Shown: positions 9,454 through 19,217 of the stretch, piece after piece | Position numbering within the stretch: the first letter of the stretch is position 1 | How the letters are laid out: every line of letters begins with the position of its first letter | Source: Rhodanobacter sp. C03 | GTDB lineage: Bacteria > Pseudomonadota > Gammaproteobacteria > Xanthomonadales > Rhodanobacteraceae | Direction: 5' to 3' | Assembly (NCBI RefSeq): GCF_002001175.1 | Contig: NZ_MUNT01000016.1 | Location: forward strand, 41,656 to 105,655 | Length of the DNA stretch: 64,000 nucleotides | Translations under genes and position numbers: made by a program | Notes under the pieces: generated by a model | What the model was told of the DNA's origin: nothing | The model's input: only the letters and a program-made list of their open reading frames with translations | Database searches by the model: none

Positions 9454-10283
9454 GCAGCATCCTGATCATTGCCAGGAAGGAGTTTCGCGACGACTTCCGC
9501 AATCGCTGGACGATTGCCGTGGCGTTGCTGTTCGCCGTGCTGGCCCTAAGCATTGCCTACTTTGGAGGCGCCGCGGCCGGCAAGATAGGCTTTACCTCGT
9601 TCGACGCGACTTTGGCCAGCCTGACCACGCTGGCGGCCTTCGTGATTCCGTTGATCGGCCTGTTGATCGCCTATGACATGGTGGTTGGCGAACAGGACAA
9701 CGGCACTCTGTTACTGGTACTCAGCTACCCGATATCGAGAGTCGAACTGGTCGCAGGCAAGTTCGTGGGTCACTGCTGTGCGCTGGCGACGGCTACCCTG
9801 GTGGGGTTCGGCGTGGCGGTGGTGATCATTCAGATCATGCAGCCCGAGGCGCGAACCTCAGGGGCCTGGCTCAACATGGGGAATTTCGTGCTCAGCGCTT
9901 CAATGCTCGGGGCAAGCTTCGTCGCATTGGCCAGCGTGATCAGCGTGATCACCCACGACAAGGCGCGTGCGGCAGGCTTGGCCCTGGTGACTTGGTTGGG
10001 CACGGTGATCATTTTTGACCTCTGCCTGCTGGCCATCCTGGTCTTCAGCGGCGGCAACGAGTGGGAGCAATCTCTCTTCCCACATTTGCTCTACCTGAAT
10101 CCGATCGACGTCTTTCGGCTGATCAACCTGACCACGCTCGGATCGGGCAGCGGCAACGAGCTGTTCATGGGAATGACGGCGACCCACGTGTATCGCCCTT
10201 GGGTGCTCTACCTGGTCATGTTGCTGTGGATTGTCATTCCGTTTGAGCTGGCGCAGTTTCTGTTTCGTCGAAAGGAGGTATGA
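9450..10283 (+). CDS. nosY: NosY, ABC transporter permease
   Basis: 277-aa membrane protein with about six helices, in the ABC-2 permease family. It starts with a cytoplasmic ARKEFRDDFRNRW segment typical of these permeases and carries YDMVVGEQDNGTLLLVLSYP. Overlaps nosF (ATGA) and nosL. NosY anchors NosF and couples ATP hydrolysis to the NosD beta-helix during CuZ assembly. Confidence 0.94.
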   Translation: MSSILIIARKEFRDDFRNRWTIAVALLFAVLALSIAYFGGAAAGKIGFTSFDATLASLTTLAAFVIPLIGLLIAYDMVVGEQDNGTLLLVLSYPISRVELVAGKFVGHCCALATATLVGFGVAVVIIQIMQPEARTSGAWLNMGNFVLSASMLGASFVALASVISVITHDKARAAGLALVTWLGTVIIFDLCLLAILVFSGGNEWEQSLFPHLLYLNPIDVFRLINLTTLGSGSGNELFMGMTATHVYRPWVLYLVMLLWIVIPFELAQFLFRRKEV

Positions 10284-11014
10284 AAATGCACACGTCGCGC
10301 CCGCGCTGCAAGGGGAAGGGCGGGGCCCTCGAGTTCTTGTTGGTAGCCTTTGTTGTCCTTTCATTGGCTGCTTGTGAGAGCAGGCAAGCGCCAGCACCAC
10401 AGGTCGCGGTGGACATCCATAAAGGCGATGTCTGCGCGGTCTGTGGGATGTACATCGAGGCCGGCCCCGGGCCGCGTGGGGAGGCCTATGTTCAGGGTGA
10501 CAAGTTCCCCCTGAAATTCGGCTCAACCCGTGATTTCTTTGCCTATATCCTGCAACCGGAAAACATGACAAGGCTGCAGCATCTGCTGGTGCAAGACAGC
10601 GCCCGAATCAATTGGCAGCACCCCTCCAACGAGGCCAATACGTTTGTCGATGCGCGTAAGGCCTACTACGTGGCTTGGCAACCACTGAGTGGCTTGATGG
10701 GACCAACGTTTGCATCGTTTGCCTCCAGGCAGGATGCCGAGGCATTCGTTAGCAAGCACGGCGGAGAAGTATTGCGATTTCCCGACGTGACTCCCGAGCT
10801 GACCTCGATGCTTGGGTATAGCTGCCCGACTCAAGGCTCACCGGAATTTGCCTTGGCCAAAGCTTGTATTAGGCCACCTCATTCTGCTGATTCGCCGTGG
10901 GCTAAGCAGGAAGAACTCCCTGATCTGCTGCGCATGTCGAACTCTGCTCCGCATGAGATTGATTCAGGGCAGCGAAAGAGGCAGCTCCCTCTGCTTGACG
11001 GGAAATCGCACTGA
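10280..11014 (+). CDS. nosL: NosL, outer-surface copper chaperone lipoprotein
   Basis: 244-aa lipoprotein with a lipobox at LSLAAC and the copper-binding motif CAVCGMYIE. NosL delivers Cu(I) to NosZ with the NosDFY complex. Strong ribosome site AGGAGGT; two ATGs two codons apart. The conserved NosL core ends near residue 185. The last roughly 60 residues are low-similarity and rich in polar residues, longer than the family norm, and may be a read-through tail. A second, decayed nosL is found at 27.6 kb. Last intact gene of the nos operon. Confidence 0.92.
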   Translation: MKMHTSRPRCKGKGGALEFLLVAFVVLSLAACESRQAPAPQVAVDIHKGDVCAVCGMYIEAGPGPRGEAYVQGDKFPLKFGSTRDFFAYILQPENMTRLQHLLVQDSARINWQHPSNEANTFVDARKAYYVAWQPLSGLMGPTFASFASRQDAEAFVSKHGGEVLRFPDVTPELTSMLGYSCPTQGSPEFALAKACIRPPHSADSPWAKQEELPDLLRMSNSAPHEIDSGQRKRQLPLLDGKSH

Positions 11015-11137
11015 CATAGAAGGTACCTCTGTTGCGTGCGAACGCTAGGCTGATGCAATGGCGGCAGTATTCTGCCTGGTTACCGTCGGCTCGCTGACGT
11101 CAAATGCCTATTAGATTGGCGAGTGGCCTATTCGCGA

Positions 11138-11269
11138 ATTCTTTCAATCTTGAACATTTGGCATCGAATCATCCTTGTAGTCGTGGTTGTGTTGGTTTTT
11201 GATGCAAGCAAGTTGAGCCGTATGGGCCGGATTTGGGGTCAGCTATTCGGAGGCTTAAGAAAAACATGA
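11138..11269 (+). pseudogene. tatA relic
   Basis: The frame reads IWHRIILVVVVVLVF, then SKLSRMGRIWGQLFGGLRK. It aligns position by position with the intact TatA at 28151 ([15 protein letters not shown], then [19 protein letters not shown]). The expected ATG position is ATT (a TTG lies four codons on), and a stop at 11267 after an A-run cuts the protein where TatA would continue. So this is a decayed tatA just behind nosL, part of a nosL-tat block duplicated at 27.6 kb. Confidence 0.7.
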
Positions 11270-11385
11270 ATGGTGAGGAAGGGCGGGATCTTGGGGCGCA
11301 AGACCAGTTGGCGGCATAGGCTCTGTCTGAAAGCAGTGTTGGACAAGACAATCGTGGAAGCATCAGCAAGCCTTAGGGGTGTCTG

Positions 11386-11520
11386 ATGTTTGTTGCCAAT
11401 ATTGGCAAACTGATTTTTCTTGTGTTGATTGCGCTGATCGTTCTTGGCCCCGAAAGCGGCCCATCGCAGCGCACGCCGTAGGTGAGGCTATGCGTCGAAC
11501 GCGGGCGGCTGGAATAGCGT
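11386..11520 (+). pseudogene. tatB relic
   Basis: Starts at ATG with MFVANIGKLIFLVLIALIVL then GPE, the TatB hydrophobic N-terminus and hinge (compare FGIGFNELLLIAVLALIVLG at 28389). A frameshift follows. The next frame continues KRPIAAHAVGEAMRRTRAA, and a further shift restores WNSVRAE, as in TatB amphipathic helices. At least two frameshifts make it non-functional. It forms a nosL-tatA-tatB order with its upstream neighbours. Confidence 0.68.
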
Positions 11521-11867
11521 TCGTGCCGAGCCCTGGTGAACCTATTCTAACGAAGCTTCGCCGTACGTTACGCGGATGCAGTTCGAGAAGCACCGGCAAG
11601 CCGATCCGACCAAACAAGCCGCCACTGATCACGATTATGAGGTGGAAAATTTAGGAGCAAGGTCAACCAGCAGCAGACCCTAGAGGTACTCGATTCAGCG
11701 AAAGTCACTTGGGATCGTTGACCACATCGAGTGCACGTTTGGTCAAGCGGTGTGTTCGCTAGCGACAGTCAGGCGAATCTGACGATCTTCACGCAAGTGA
11801 GATGCCGTCGTCAGTCGGTATCGCACAAGTTGCGCTGCGGTTGAAATTCCAAAGATATTGCTGTGGT
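11521..11867. other. Decayed intergenic stretch
   Basis: No convincing gene on either strand. The first 150 bases may hold further tatB tail in several frames. The rest is upstream sequence of the FNR-box operon starting near 11.9 kb. Confidence 0.4.
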
Positions 11868-11881
11868 TTGATCTGCATCAA
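11868..11881 (+). promoter_or_regulatory. FNR-type box (TTGAT-CTGC-ATCAA)
   Basis: Perfect FNR palindrome, 51 bp before the ATG of the small ORF at 11933 that opens the decarboxylase-ubiD transcription unit. Placement fits a class II activator site. Confidence 0.72.
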
Positions 11882-11932
11882 TGGGACTACGCCCTGTGTG
11901 GACCAGGATATGCACATTCTCTGAGATGTGCG

Positions 11933-12118
11933 ATGAGCAGTGAAAATGTGAAAATTCACGTCATAGGCCATAGTGTGCTGACAGCGTTGGGTTGGGTTCC
12001 GCTCGAGCTATCTCGTGTGGATCGCGCGCGTGCGGATTTGCTCACTCAGCAGAAAGGTAAGGTCACGGTCGAATATTGCGATCTGACTTCTGGCAGGACA
12101 TGCGAGAGGCTCCTATGA
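11933..12118 (+). CDS. Small ORF of unknown function (61 aa)
   Basis: Encodes a soluble 61-residue peptide beginning MSSENVKIHVIGH with no recognised domain. It starts 51 bp after an FNR-type box, and its TGA overlaps the ATG of the decarboxylase (ATGA), which argues for real translation and coupling. It may be a leader peptide or small partner protein. There is no family evidence. Confidence 0.45.
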   Translation: MSSENVKIHVIGHSVLTALGWVPLELSRVDRARADLLTQQKGKVTVEYCDLTSGRTCERLL

Positions 12119-14103
12119 GCGCAGCACAGCCGTTCTCGGCATTGGAGTCACGCGACCACACGCTGGATGCTTGCTTTCTTGGTCCCTATGGTGAGAACGA
12201 CGCACTTCTGGAAAGGTTGATCGTCGAGTTCCTGCGCGACCACGTGTATTGGCGGCGCAATTTTCATCCGGAGGATCCACCGGCTATTGCCACCGGCGCA
12301 GCCCAACACCCCGACTACCTCGCTTTTGAATCGCGCATGCGTCGCGAGCTCCATCTTTTGTCCGCGGCACTGAAGAAATCAGTGCCGTTCCACAGCCCTC
12401 GTTACATCGGGCATATGGCTTCGGACCTTCTGTTACCAGGGCTGGCAGCACAGATACTGACGCTGCCGTACAACCCCAATAACGTCAGCGAGGACGCTGC
12501 GCCGGTCACGGTTGATATGGAGGTGCAGGTTGGACTTCAACTGGCACGCATGCTCGGTTATCCGCACGATCCGGTGCAGCCGGCCTGTGCCTTCGGGCAT
12601 CTGACCTCGGGCGGTACGTTGGCGAACTACCAGGCGCTGCGACTCGCACTTGCGCTAAAGGCATTCCCGGTTGCGCTTCGTGCGGCGCGTGTGCCGCAAC
12701 TTGAATTGCCACCAGATGATTGGAGCGCCTTCAATCTTTCTCATGCTGATGGCATCGCAGTTCTGGAAGCGTGGCAAACCTGGCTGGCGGCGCAGCCGCC
12801 GACCGAGCGGGCGCACTGGCTGAAACGAGTGGACGATGAGCGCGTCGAACAACGCGGTCTGGTCGGCTTCTTCGCCGCGCACCCGCAGCTGCGCGTGCCA
12901 CTAGTGCTGGCGCCGGTAACCGCGCACTACTCATGGAGCAAGGGGCTGAAGCTCCTAGGCCTCGGGCGCGACCAATTGGAGCTTCTGCCGACCCGAGGCA
13001 TGCGGTTGGATCCTTCTGCATTGCGGGGCACCCTGGAACGCTGCGTCCGCATCCGGCAGCCGGTGCTGATGTGCGTGGCAGTGTTAGGCAGCACAGAGTA
13101 CGGCACGATTGATCCGATAGATGAGGTTCTAGCTGCACGCACGGAAGCTCAAGCACATGGGCTCGGCTTTTCGGTACATGTGGATGCAGCTTGGGGTGGC
13201 TACTTGGCCACGTTGTTCCGTAACGAGAATGGCACCCTGCGCGGGCGAGAAGAGGTAGCCACTGAGTACGTACAGTTCCCAACGCCAGCGGTGCATGCGG
13301 CATTTGCCGCACTGGGCGACACTGACTCGGCTACAGTAGATCCGCACAAGCTTGGTTACTTACCCTACGGCACGGGCGCCTTCATTTGCCGTGACCATCG
13401 CGCGATGGCGTTGCTGGCCGAGCGCGCTGACTACGTGTTCCATACCAGCACGCCCAGCGACTACCTGGCTCGTTACCGTAGCCTCGGCCAGTTCATTCCA
13501 GAAGGTTCCAAGGCTGGCGCGGCGGCGGCCGCGGCGTATGTGACCCACAAGGTACTGCCGCTGGATCACCGCCATTTCGGCCGCTTGCCGCGCGCCACCA
13601 TACGTGCCGCCGAGGCGTTCTACGCACGTGCGCAGCGGTTTGCACTGGATCTGGCTGACTGCGTGCACGCGCTGGTGCCGTTCGCGCCGGACAGTAACTT
13701 GGTCTGTCTTGCGCTCAATCCGCGCGGCAACACATCGCTGGCTGGTGCCAATGCATTCGTCGGTGCGCTGCACGACACCTTGCGCTGTGATCCAGGCCAG
13801 CCGCTGCAATTGAAGGAATTCTTCGGCTCGGTAACCAGTCTGCGGCCGGAGGAGCTGGGGCTGGTGGAGACGGCACGCATTCTCAATGCCTTGGGGTTGG
13901 ATCTGGCTACTCTCAATCATGACGGCGAAAACAGACGCCTGCTGATACTGCGTCATACGCTGATGAACCCGTACCTGATCGATCATGAGAACGGCATCAG
14001 TTATATCGATCGCTACTTTGAATTCCTCGGCCGGCGCGTGCAGTCGCTGACCGTTACTGACGCCTCTCGCCCGACGTTGATCAGGAAGGCGGGCATTGGA
14101 TAG
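12115..14103 (+). CDS. PLP-dependent decarboxylase (tyrosine/glutamate decarboxylase-like)
   Basis: 662-aa group II PLP decarboxylase. The PLP lysine is K412 in VDPHKLGYLPYGTGAF, with VHVDAAWGGY before it for the ring aspartate and GHLTSGGTLANYQAL for phosphate binding. The N-terminal stretch YIGHMASDLLLPGLAAQILT and the NPNNVSEDAAPVT segment resemble the large bacterial tyrosine decarboxylases of enterococci (about 620 aa). The substrate is not decidable; aromatic amino acids, glutamate or aspartate are possible. It belongs to an FNR-box unit that continues into a second PLP enzyme and ubiD. Its link with ubiquinone synthesis is unexplained. Confidence 0.8.
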   Translation: MSAAQPFSALESRDHTLDACFLGPYGENDALLERLIVEFLRDHVYWRRNFHPEDPPAIATGAAQHPDYLAFESRMRRELHLLSAALKKSVPFHSPRYIGHMASDLLLPGLAAQILTLPYNPNNVSEDAAPVTVDMEVQVGLQLARMLGYPHDPVQPACAFGHLTSGGTLANYQALRLALALKAFPVALRAARVPQLELPPDDWSAFNLSHADGIAVLEAWQTWLAAQPPTERAHWLKRVDDERVEQRGLVGFFAAHPQLRVPLVLAPVTAHYSWSKGLKLLGLGRDQLELLPTRGMRLDPSALRGTLERCVRIRQPVLMCVAVLGSTEYGTIDPIDEVLAARTEAQAHGLGFSVHVDAAWGGYLATLFRNENGTLRGREEVATEYVQFPTPAVHAAFAALGDTDSATVDPHKLGYLPYGTGAFICRDHRAMALLAERADYVFHTSTPSDYLARYRSLGQFIPEGSKAGAAAAAAYVTHKVLPLDHRHFGRLPRATIRAAEAFYARAQRFALDLADCVHALVPFAPDSNLVCLALNPRGNTSLAGANAFVGALHDTLRCDPGQPLQLKEFFGSVTSLRPEELGLVETARILNALGLDLATLNHDGENRRLLILRHTLMNPYLIDHENGISYIDRYFEFLGRRVQSLTVTDASRPTLIRKAGIG

Positions 14104-15214
14104 GATCCTGAAATTGGTCAATCCACAACGCGAGTTCGAACGATGCTGGGTGCACAACGCGCTGGCGAAGCTGGCGCAGGAGTCGGCCCGCTCGGCCGAC
14201 ACGCATCTACTCAAGCTTAACTTCCCCGGCTTTCACGGAATCGACTTCTACTTTAAGGACGAAGCCGCGCACCCCTCCGGTAGCCTCAAGCACCGGTTGG
14301 CACGCTCGCTGTTCCTGTACGCACTGTGCAATGGCCGACTGTGCGAAGGGCAAACCGTGGTCGATGCCTCCTCTGGCAGCACTGCAATTTCGGAAGCATG
14401 GTTCGCGCGATTGCTTGGACTACCGTTCATCGCAGTGATGCCAGAGGGTACTGCGCCAGGCAAGATCCGCGACGTGCATGCGCTCGGAGGCGAGTGCGAC
14501 CTCGTCAATGACCCGTCGCAGGTACATGAGCGGGCGATTGCGCACGCGAAGCGCGGCGCCTGTCATCTTGACCAGTTCGGCCTGGCCGAGCGGGCTACCG
14601 ACTGGCGTGGCAACAACAATATCGCAGAATCGATCATCGGCCAGCTCGTTTTGGAGCCCAGACCGGTGCCAGCGTGGATCGTCTGTGGTGCCGGAACTGG
14701 TGGTACCTCCGCCACCATCGGGCGCTACCTGCGCTACCGTCGGCTCTATACGCAGCTGTGCGTAGCCGAGCCGACGGGCAGTGGCTTTGTGCATGGCTGG
14801 CGCAGCCGGGATCCCAACGTCAGGGCAAGCCAGCCGACGTTGATCGAAGGCATTGGCCGGCCACGGGTAGAGCCAGGATTTTTGTTTGATTTGGTCGATC
14901 GGGTGATCGAGGTACCCGATGCCGCCTCGATCGCCGCCGCTTGGCTTCTGGAGGAGCTGTTTGGCCATCGCTACGGAGGCTCGTCCGGTACAAATTTGGT
15001 TGCTTGCCTGAAGCTTGCCGCATCGATGAGGGCCCACGGCGAACATGGCAGCATTGTCAGCCTGCTGTGCGACCGTGGTGAACGTTACGCGCAGACGCTG
15101 TTCGATCGAAAGTGGCTGGCCGCACGTGGTATCGATATTTCGACGTGGGACGCCGCACTGCGCTCTACCCTGCAAGATGGCCGCTGGCGCATCCCGGGCA
15201 ATGGCGCGATATGA
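14096..15214 (+). CDS. PLP-dependent cysteine-synthase-family protein
   Basis: 372-aa fold-type II PLP enzyme. The Schiff-base lysine is in SGSLKHR (K65), the substrate loop is DASSGSTAIS, and the phosphate loop is CGAGTGGTSAT. This is the O-acetylserine sulfhydrylase/cystathionine beta-synthase superfamily, close to PLP-dependent cysteine synthase family proteins of unknown substrate. TTG start 14096 overlaps the decarboxylase end by 8 bp. It may act on the decarboxylase product or on cysteine/serine; no substrate can be read from sequence. Confidence 0.78.
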   Translation: MDRILKLVNPQREFERCWVHNALAKLAQESARSADTHLLKLNFPGFHGIDFYFKDEAAHPSGSLKHRLARSLFLYALCNGRLCEGQTVVDASSGSTAISEAWFARLLGLPFIAVMPEGTAPGKIRDVHALGGECDLVNDPSQVHERAIAHAKRGACHLDQFGLAERATDWRGNNNIAESIIGQLVLEPRPVPAWIVCGAGTGGTSATIGRYLRYRRLYTQLCVAEPTGSGFVHGWRSRDPNVRASQPTLIEGIGRPRVEPGFLFDLVDRVIEVPDAASIAAAWLLEELFGHRYGGSSGTNLVACLKLAASMRAHGEHGSIVSLLCDRGERYAQTLFDRKWLAARGIDISTWDAALRSTLQDGRWRIPGNGAI

Positions 15215-15281
15215 AACGCAATCAATACGTCTACATGCTGCCTGCCGTCATATGCCGCCGCGCCGATTCGAGAAAGCCGAC

Positions 15282-15530
15282 ATGTCGTTAGCCAACTTAG
15301 GCTTTGGCCGCTTCGGCAGGACCCTGTGCGATCTGCTCATCTACGATGTGCAGGATGGGCGTGCCTATGATTCCTGTATGGCGCTGCCTGCTAGGCCTGC
15401 CGAGGCCTCCGCAGCCGAGGAGGAGCGCGTGCGCTTGCTGGCCGAGCTGGAATTGATCCATCAGCAAATCATAGATCATGCCAGTGATGAGAGTCTGGCC
15501 ATTCCCCAGCCACCGCAGGCATCGCCGTGA
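15282..15530 (+). CDS. Small protein of unknown function before ubiD (82 aa)
   Basis: 82-aa soluble protein beginning [20 protein letters not shown], with an acidic, alpha-helical C-terminal half ([20 protein letters not shown]). I do not recognise the family. The last bases overlap the ubiD GTG (GTGA), so the two are translated in register. It could be a small partner of UbiD or of the preceding PLP enzymes. Confidence 0.5.
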   Translation: MSLANLGFGRFGRTLCDLLIYDVQDGRAYDSCMALPARPAEASAAEEERVRLLAELELIHQQIIDHASDESLAIPQPPQASP

Positions 15531-17008
15531 GCTTTCACAACCTGCGTAGCTTTCTCTCGCGACTGGAGGGAGATCGACAGCTAATCCGTGTGAATGAAGC
15601 GATTGATCCGTACCTGGAATCAACCGCGCTTAGCGAGCGCGCACTACGCGAAGGTGGCCCGGCATTGTTGATGGAGCGGCCGCTGGGTGCTTCGCACGCG
15701 CTGCTTGGCAATCTGTTTGGCCATCGCTCAAGGATCGAGACAGCGTTGGCCGGAAGGCCATTAGCATCCCTGCGTGAATTGGGGCAGCTTCTGGCTTCGA
15801 TCAAGGAGCCGCGCTGGCCATCCAGTCTGCGCCAAGCCCTGGCGACATGGCCGGAGCTGGCGCAACTAGCCCACGTCGCACCTCAGTACGTGCATGAGGC
15901 TGCCTTCGAGTACGAAGGTGTAGAAGGCGGCGACATCGACCTCTCGCGCCTGCCAATCCAGCATTGCTGGCCCGGGGATGCAGGGAAGCTGATCACGTTC
16001 GGCCTAGTGGTCACCCGTGGCACGCGCAAGGCACGGCAGAATGTGGCGATCTACCGGCAGCAGGCGATCGGAACGAATCGAGTAATCATGCGTTGGCTGC
16101 CGCATCGTGGGGGTGCGCTGGACTATGCCGACTGGGTTGCCTCGCATCCGGAGCGCCCATTCCCTGTGCTGGTGGCGGTCGGGGCTGATCCGGCGACAAT
16201 GCTGGCGGCGGTGGCGCCGGTGCCAGACACGTTGTCTGAATTCGAATTCGCCGGTTTGCTACGTGGCCAGCGCACCCGCGTATGGCGCAGCGAGCTGACC
16301 GGCCTTGATGCGCCGGCCGGTGCCGAAATACTGTTGGAGGGTTTCATCTACCCGGGCGACACCGCGTTGGAGGGGCCGTTCGGTGACCACACGGGCTACT
16401 ACAACGCGCAAGATCACTTTCCCGTATTCACGATCGAACGCATGCGCTTGCGCCGGGACGCGATCTACCATGGTAGTTATATGGGACGCGCGCCGTACGA
16501 TGAGCCATCTGTGCTATCGATGGCGTTGAACGATATCTTCGTGCCGATTCTGCAGAAGGTATTTCCGGAGATCGTCGATTTCTTCCTGCCGCCGGAAGCA
16601 TGTTCCTATCGCATCGCGGTGGTCAGCATCCGCAAACAGTACGCTGGTCACGCACGGCGAGTGATGATGGGCGTGTGGTCCTATCTGCGCCAGTTTACGT
16701 ATACCAAGTTCGTGATCATCACTGACGACGACATCGACGTACGCGACTGGTCGGCCGTGATCTGGGCAATTTCCACCCGTGTCGATCCAGCACGCGACAC
16801 GATGCTGGTCGAGAATACTCCGATCGACTATCTGGATTTTTCGAGCCCTTCCGCCGGCATCGGCTCGAAACTCGGTCTCGATGCGACCAACAAATGGCCG
16901 TCCGAAACGGTGCGTACATGGAGTAGGCCGATCGTGCCGGATGCCGCCGTTGCACAGCGCATTGACGTGATGTGGGCCGCAATGCAGGCCACCCGCGTGG
17001 CCGGTTAG
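15527..17008 (+). CDS. ubiD: UbiD-family 3-octaprenyl-4-hydroxybenzoate decarboxylase
   Basis: 493-aa prenylated-FMN decarboxylase. It shows the UbiD hallmarks [20 protein letters not shown] and ITMMGVWSY-type helix ([20 protein letters not shown]). The catalytic glutamates sit in the [11 protein letters not shown] region. In ubiquinone synthesis UbiD removes the carboxyl group of prenylated 4-hydroxybenzoate. GTG start overlaps the 82-aa gene. It lies in the same FNR-box unit as the PLP enzymes and just ahead of ubiU-ubiV, suggesting a low-oxygen copy. No ubiX is present here, so the prFMN cofactor would have to come from elsewhere. Confidence 0.9.
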   Translation: MSFHNLRSFLSRLEGDRQLIRVNEAIDPYLESTALSERALREGGPALLMERPLGASHALLGNLFGHRSRIETALAGRPLASLRELGQLLASIKEPRWPSSLRQALATWPELAQLAHVAPQYVHEAAFEYEGVEGGDIDLSRLPIQHCWPGDAGKLITFGLVVTRGTRKARQNVAIYRQQAIGTNRVIMRWLPHRGGALDYADWVASHPERPFPVLVAVGADPATMLAAVAPVPDTLSEFEFAGLLRGQRTRVWRSELTGLDAPAGAEILLEGFIYPGDTALEGPFGDHTGYYNAQDHFPVFTIERMRLRRDAIYHGSYMGRAPYDEPSVLSMALNDIFVPILQKVFPEIVDFFLPPEACSYRIAVVSIRKQYAGHARRVMMGVWSYLRQFTYTKFVIITDDDIDVRDWSAVIWAISTRVDPARDTMLVENTPIDYLDFSSPSAGIGSKLGLDATNKWPSETVRTWSRPIVPDAAVAQRIDVMWAAMQATRVAG

Positions 17009-17213
17009 GCGTCGCAGGCTTCCAGCTCAAGGGCTCGCAGTGGGCGTAGCGGTCCGCGAGCTCGACCTGCATTGTGCGGTAGGGTGCTTCCACTGGCCAT
17101 GGCGGAGTGCCAACCATGCCCACTGTGAAAGTACCGACTGTGCCGAACCGCAGCGATGTCGGCGAGCATGAGTTTCACCAAGCCAACTACCCTATCTGAT
17201 GACCATGCCCGAT

Positions 17214-17227
17214 TTGACGCACATCAA
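17214..17227 (+). promoter_or_regulatory. FNR-type box (TTGAC-GCAC-ATCAA)
   Basis: FNR palindrome ending 60 bp before the ubiU ATG at 17288. It gives ubiUV a promoter separate from the upstream ubiD unit. Confidence 0.72.
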
Positions 17228-17287
17228 GGCAACTGCTACCTGCACGCGCCATGATGCGGTCTGTTCGATTTCCCAAGGTGCGTGCGT

Positions 17288-18286
17288 ATGCAACTGGTCT
17301 GTCCCGCAGGCAATTTGCCGGCATTGCAGGCGGCAATTGATGCCGGTGCGGATGCGGTCTACGCGGGCTTTCGCGATCAGACCAACGCGCGTGCCTTCCC
17401 TGGTCTCAATTTTAGTGACGAAGAGCTGAGTGCAGGGATCGACTACGCGCATGCGCGTAGTCGCAAGGTCTATCTGGCGCTCAACACCTATCCAGATAGC
17501 GTACGGCTGGCGCACTGGCAGGCGGCTGTGGACAAGGCGGCGGAATTTGGTTGCGATGCGATCATTGCGGCTGAGATGGCGGTGCTCGACTACGCCACAC
17601 GTACCCATCCAGGGCTGGCGCGACATCTATCGGTGCAGGGTTCGGCTACCACTGCGCCCGCGTTGCACTACATGTACGAGCGCTTTGGCATCAGTCGTGC
17701 CGTATTGCCACGGGTACTTTCTATCCAGCAGGTGGAGCGACTGTGCATGAATTCGCCGGTGCCTTTGGAAGTCTTCGGATTCGGCAGTCTATGCATCATG
17801 GTTGAGGGGCGCTGTCAGCTGTCGAGCTATGTCACTGGTGCTTCGCCGAACCGTCACGGCGTGTGTTCGCCGGCCAGCTTTGTACGCTGGGAGGAGGAGC
17901 AAGACGGCCGACGCAGTGTCCGCCTGAACAAGGTGCTGATTGACCGATTTGAGCCCGCGGAGCCAGCGGGCTACCCCACAGTGTGCAAAGGACGCTTTGA
18001 CGTCGGCGGTGAGGTATTTCACGCACTTGAGGAGCCGACCAGTCTCAATACCTTGGAGTTGCTTCCTCGGCTCGCTCAGGCAGGGGTGACGGCTCTGAAG
18101 ATCGAGGGCCGCCAACGCGGTGTGGCCTACGTGAGTTCGGTCACTCGCACTTGGCGTGATGCACTGGATCGTTACCACAGATCACCGCAGGACTGGCAGC
18201 TGCAAGCGGACTGGCAACGCTCGCTGTCAGCACATGCCGAGGGTCACCAGACCACGCTCGGCCCCTATCACCGTCATTGGCACTGA
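17288..18286 (+). CDS. ubiU: UbiU, O2-independent ubiquinone hydroxylation protein (U32 family)
   Basis: About 332-aa peptidase-U32-like Fe-S protein beginning [20 protein letters not shown]. The U32 core motif is in [20 protein letters not shown]. Four cluster cysteines are visible: the two in that motif, HGVC and PTVCKGRF. UbiU and UbiV form a [4Fe-4S] heterodimer needed for ring hydroxylation of ubiquinone precursors without oxygen. ATG 17288 is preferred; a GTG two codons earlier has slightly better spacing to AAGG. ubiV follows after 4 bp. Confidence 0.93.
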   Translation: MQLVCPAGNLPALQAAIDAGADAVYAGFRDQTNARAFPGLNFSDEELSAGIDYAHARSRKVYLALNTYPDSVRLAHWQAAVDKAAEFGCDAIIAAEMAVLDYATRTHPGLARHLSVQGSATTAPALHYMYERFGISRAVLPRVLSIQQVERLCMNSPVPLEVFGFGSLCIMVEGRCQLSSYVTGASPNRHGVCSPASFVRWEEEQDGRRSVRLNKVLIDRFEPAEPAGYPTVCKGRFDVGGEVFHALEEPTSLNTLELLPRLAQAGVTALKIEGRQRGVAYVSSVTRTWRDALDRYHRSPQDWQLQADWQRSLSAHAEGHQTTLGPYHRHWH

Positions 18287-18290
18287 ACCG

Positions 18291-19181
18291 ATGAATACGA
18301 TGAAACTAAGCTTGGGACCATTACAGTATTTTTGGCCCCGCGAGCGCACTTTGGCCTTTTACCGTGAGGCAGCGCAATGGCCCATTGATATCATCTATCT
18401 CGGTGAGACCGTATGTAGCAAACGGCGAGAGATGAGCACTGGGGGCTGGATCGCACTGGCTGCGGAACTTAGCGAGAGCGGTAAGCAAGTCGTGTTGTCA
18501 TCATTGGCACTGATCGAAGCCGAATCTGAACTCGGCGCACTAAAACGGTTGGTCAGTGACGGTAACTGCTGGATCGAGGCGAACGATCTCTCCGCAGTGC
18601 AGTTGTGCCGCGAGCGTGGCGTGCCCTTCGTTGCCGGTCCATCGCTCAATGTCTACAACCATCGAGCACTCGCATTACTGATGGAAGATGGTCTGCATCG
18701 CTGGGTTCCTGGCGTGGAGCAGGGCGAAGTGCTGTTGCGTGAGCTTCGCGCGGCGATGCTCGCTGAGAACCTCACGATGCCGGAACTTGAGGTGATAGCG
18801 TTTGGTCGACTGCCACTGGCTTACTCAGCGCGCTGCTTCACCGCGCGTGCCCTAGATGTTGGCAAAGATCAATGCGATTTTCGTTGTATTGAATACCCCG
18901 ATGGCATGCCGCTTGCCACTCGCGAGGGTAGACCGTTCCTACGCATCAACGGCATCCAGATCCAGGGCGAGGAAGTCACCGATCTCGGTCCCCAGTTGCC
19001 TGCACTTCGCGAACTTGGCGTCGACGTGCTTCGTTTATATCCGCAAGTTAGTGGCATGGCCGATGTCGTGGCGCACTTTCACCTTGCGCGTCGCTCGCCA
19101 GTGGCGCCGCCGCGGATCGGTATACGCAACGGCTACTGGCACGGCGAGCCGGGAATGCAGATGCTCCACACCGCTGTCTGA
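18291..19181 (+). CDS. ubiV: UbiV, O2-independent ubiquinone hydroxylation protein
   Basis: 296-aa partner of UbiU. It begins [15 protein letters not shown] and keeps the four Fe-S cysteines: one in GETVCSKR and three in the [20 protein letters not shown] region (C-x12-C-x3-C). The gene follows ubiU by 4 bp. The second ATG three codons on (MKLS) is a possible start. Related U32 proteins (RlhA, TrhP) that hydroxylate RNA have been reported to depend on prephenate, which matters for the fusion gene at 24.5 kb. Confidence 0.93.
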   Translation: MNTMKLSLGPLQYFWPRERTLAFYREAAQWPIDIIYLGETVCSKRREMSTGGWIALAAELSESGKQVVLSSLALIEAESELGALKRLVSDGNCWIEANDLSAVQLCRERGVPFVAGPSLNVYNHRALALLMEDGLHRWVPGVEQGEVLLRELRAAMLAENLTMPELEVIAFGRLPLAYSARCFTARALDVGKDQCDFRCIEYPDGMPLATREGRPFLRINGIQIQGEEVTDLGPQLPALRELGVDVLRLYPQVSGMADVVAHFHLARRSPVAPPRIGIRNGYWHGEPGMQMLHTAV

Positions 19182-19195
19182 GGGCAGCGGTGTGG
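19166..19195. terminator. Hairpin between convergent ubiV and hlyIII-like gene
   Basis: Perfect 11-bp inverted repeat CCACACCGCTG / CAGCGGTGTGG with an 8-base loop. It spans the ubiV stop codon and has no clear T-run. Likely a bidirectional terminator or mRNA-end structure between convergent units. Confidence 0.5.
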
Positions 19196-19217
19196 GCAGG
19201 CGCAATCTTCTCGTCGA

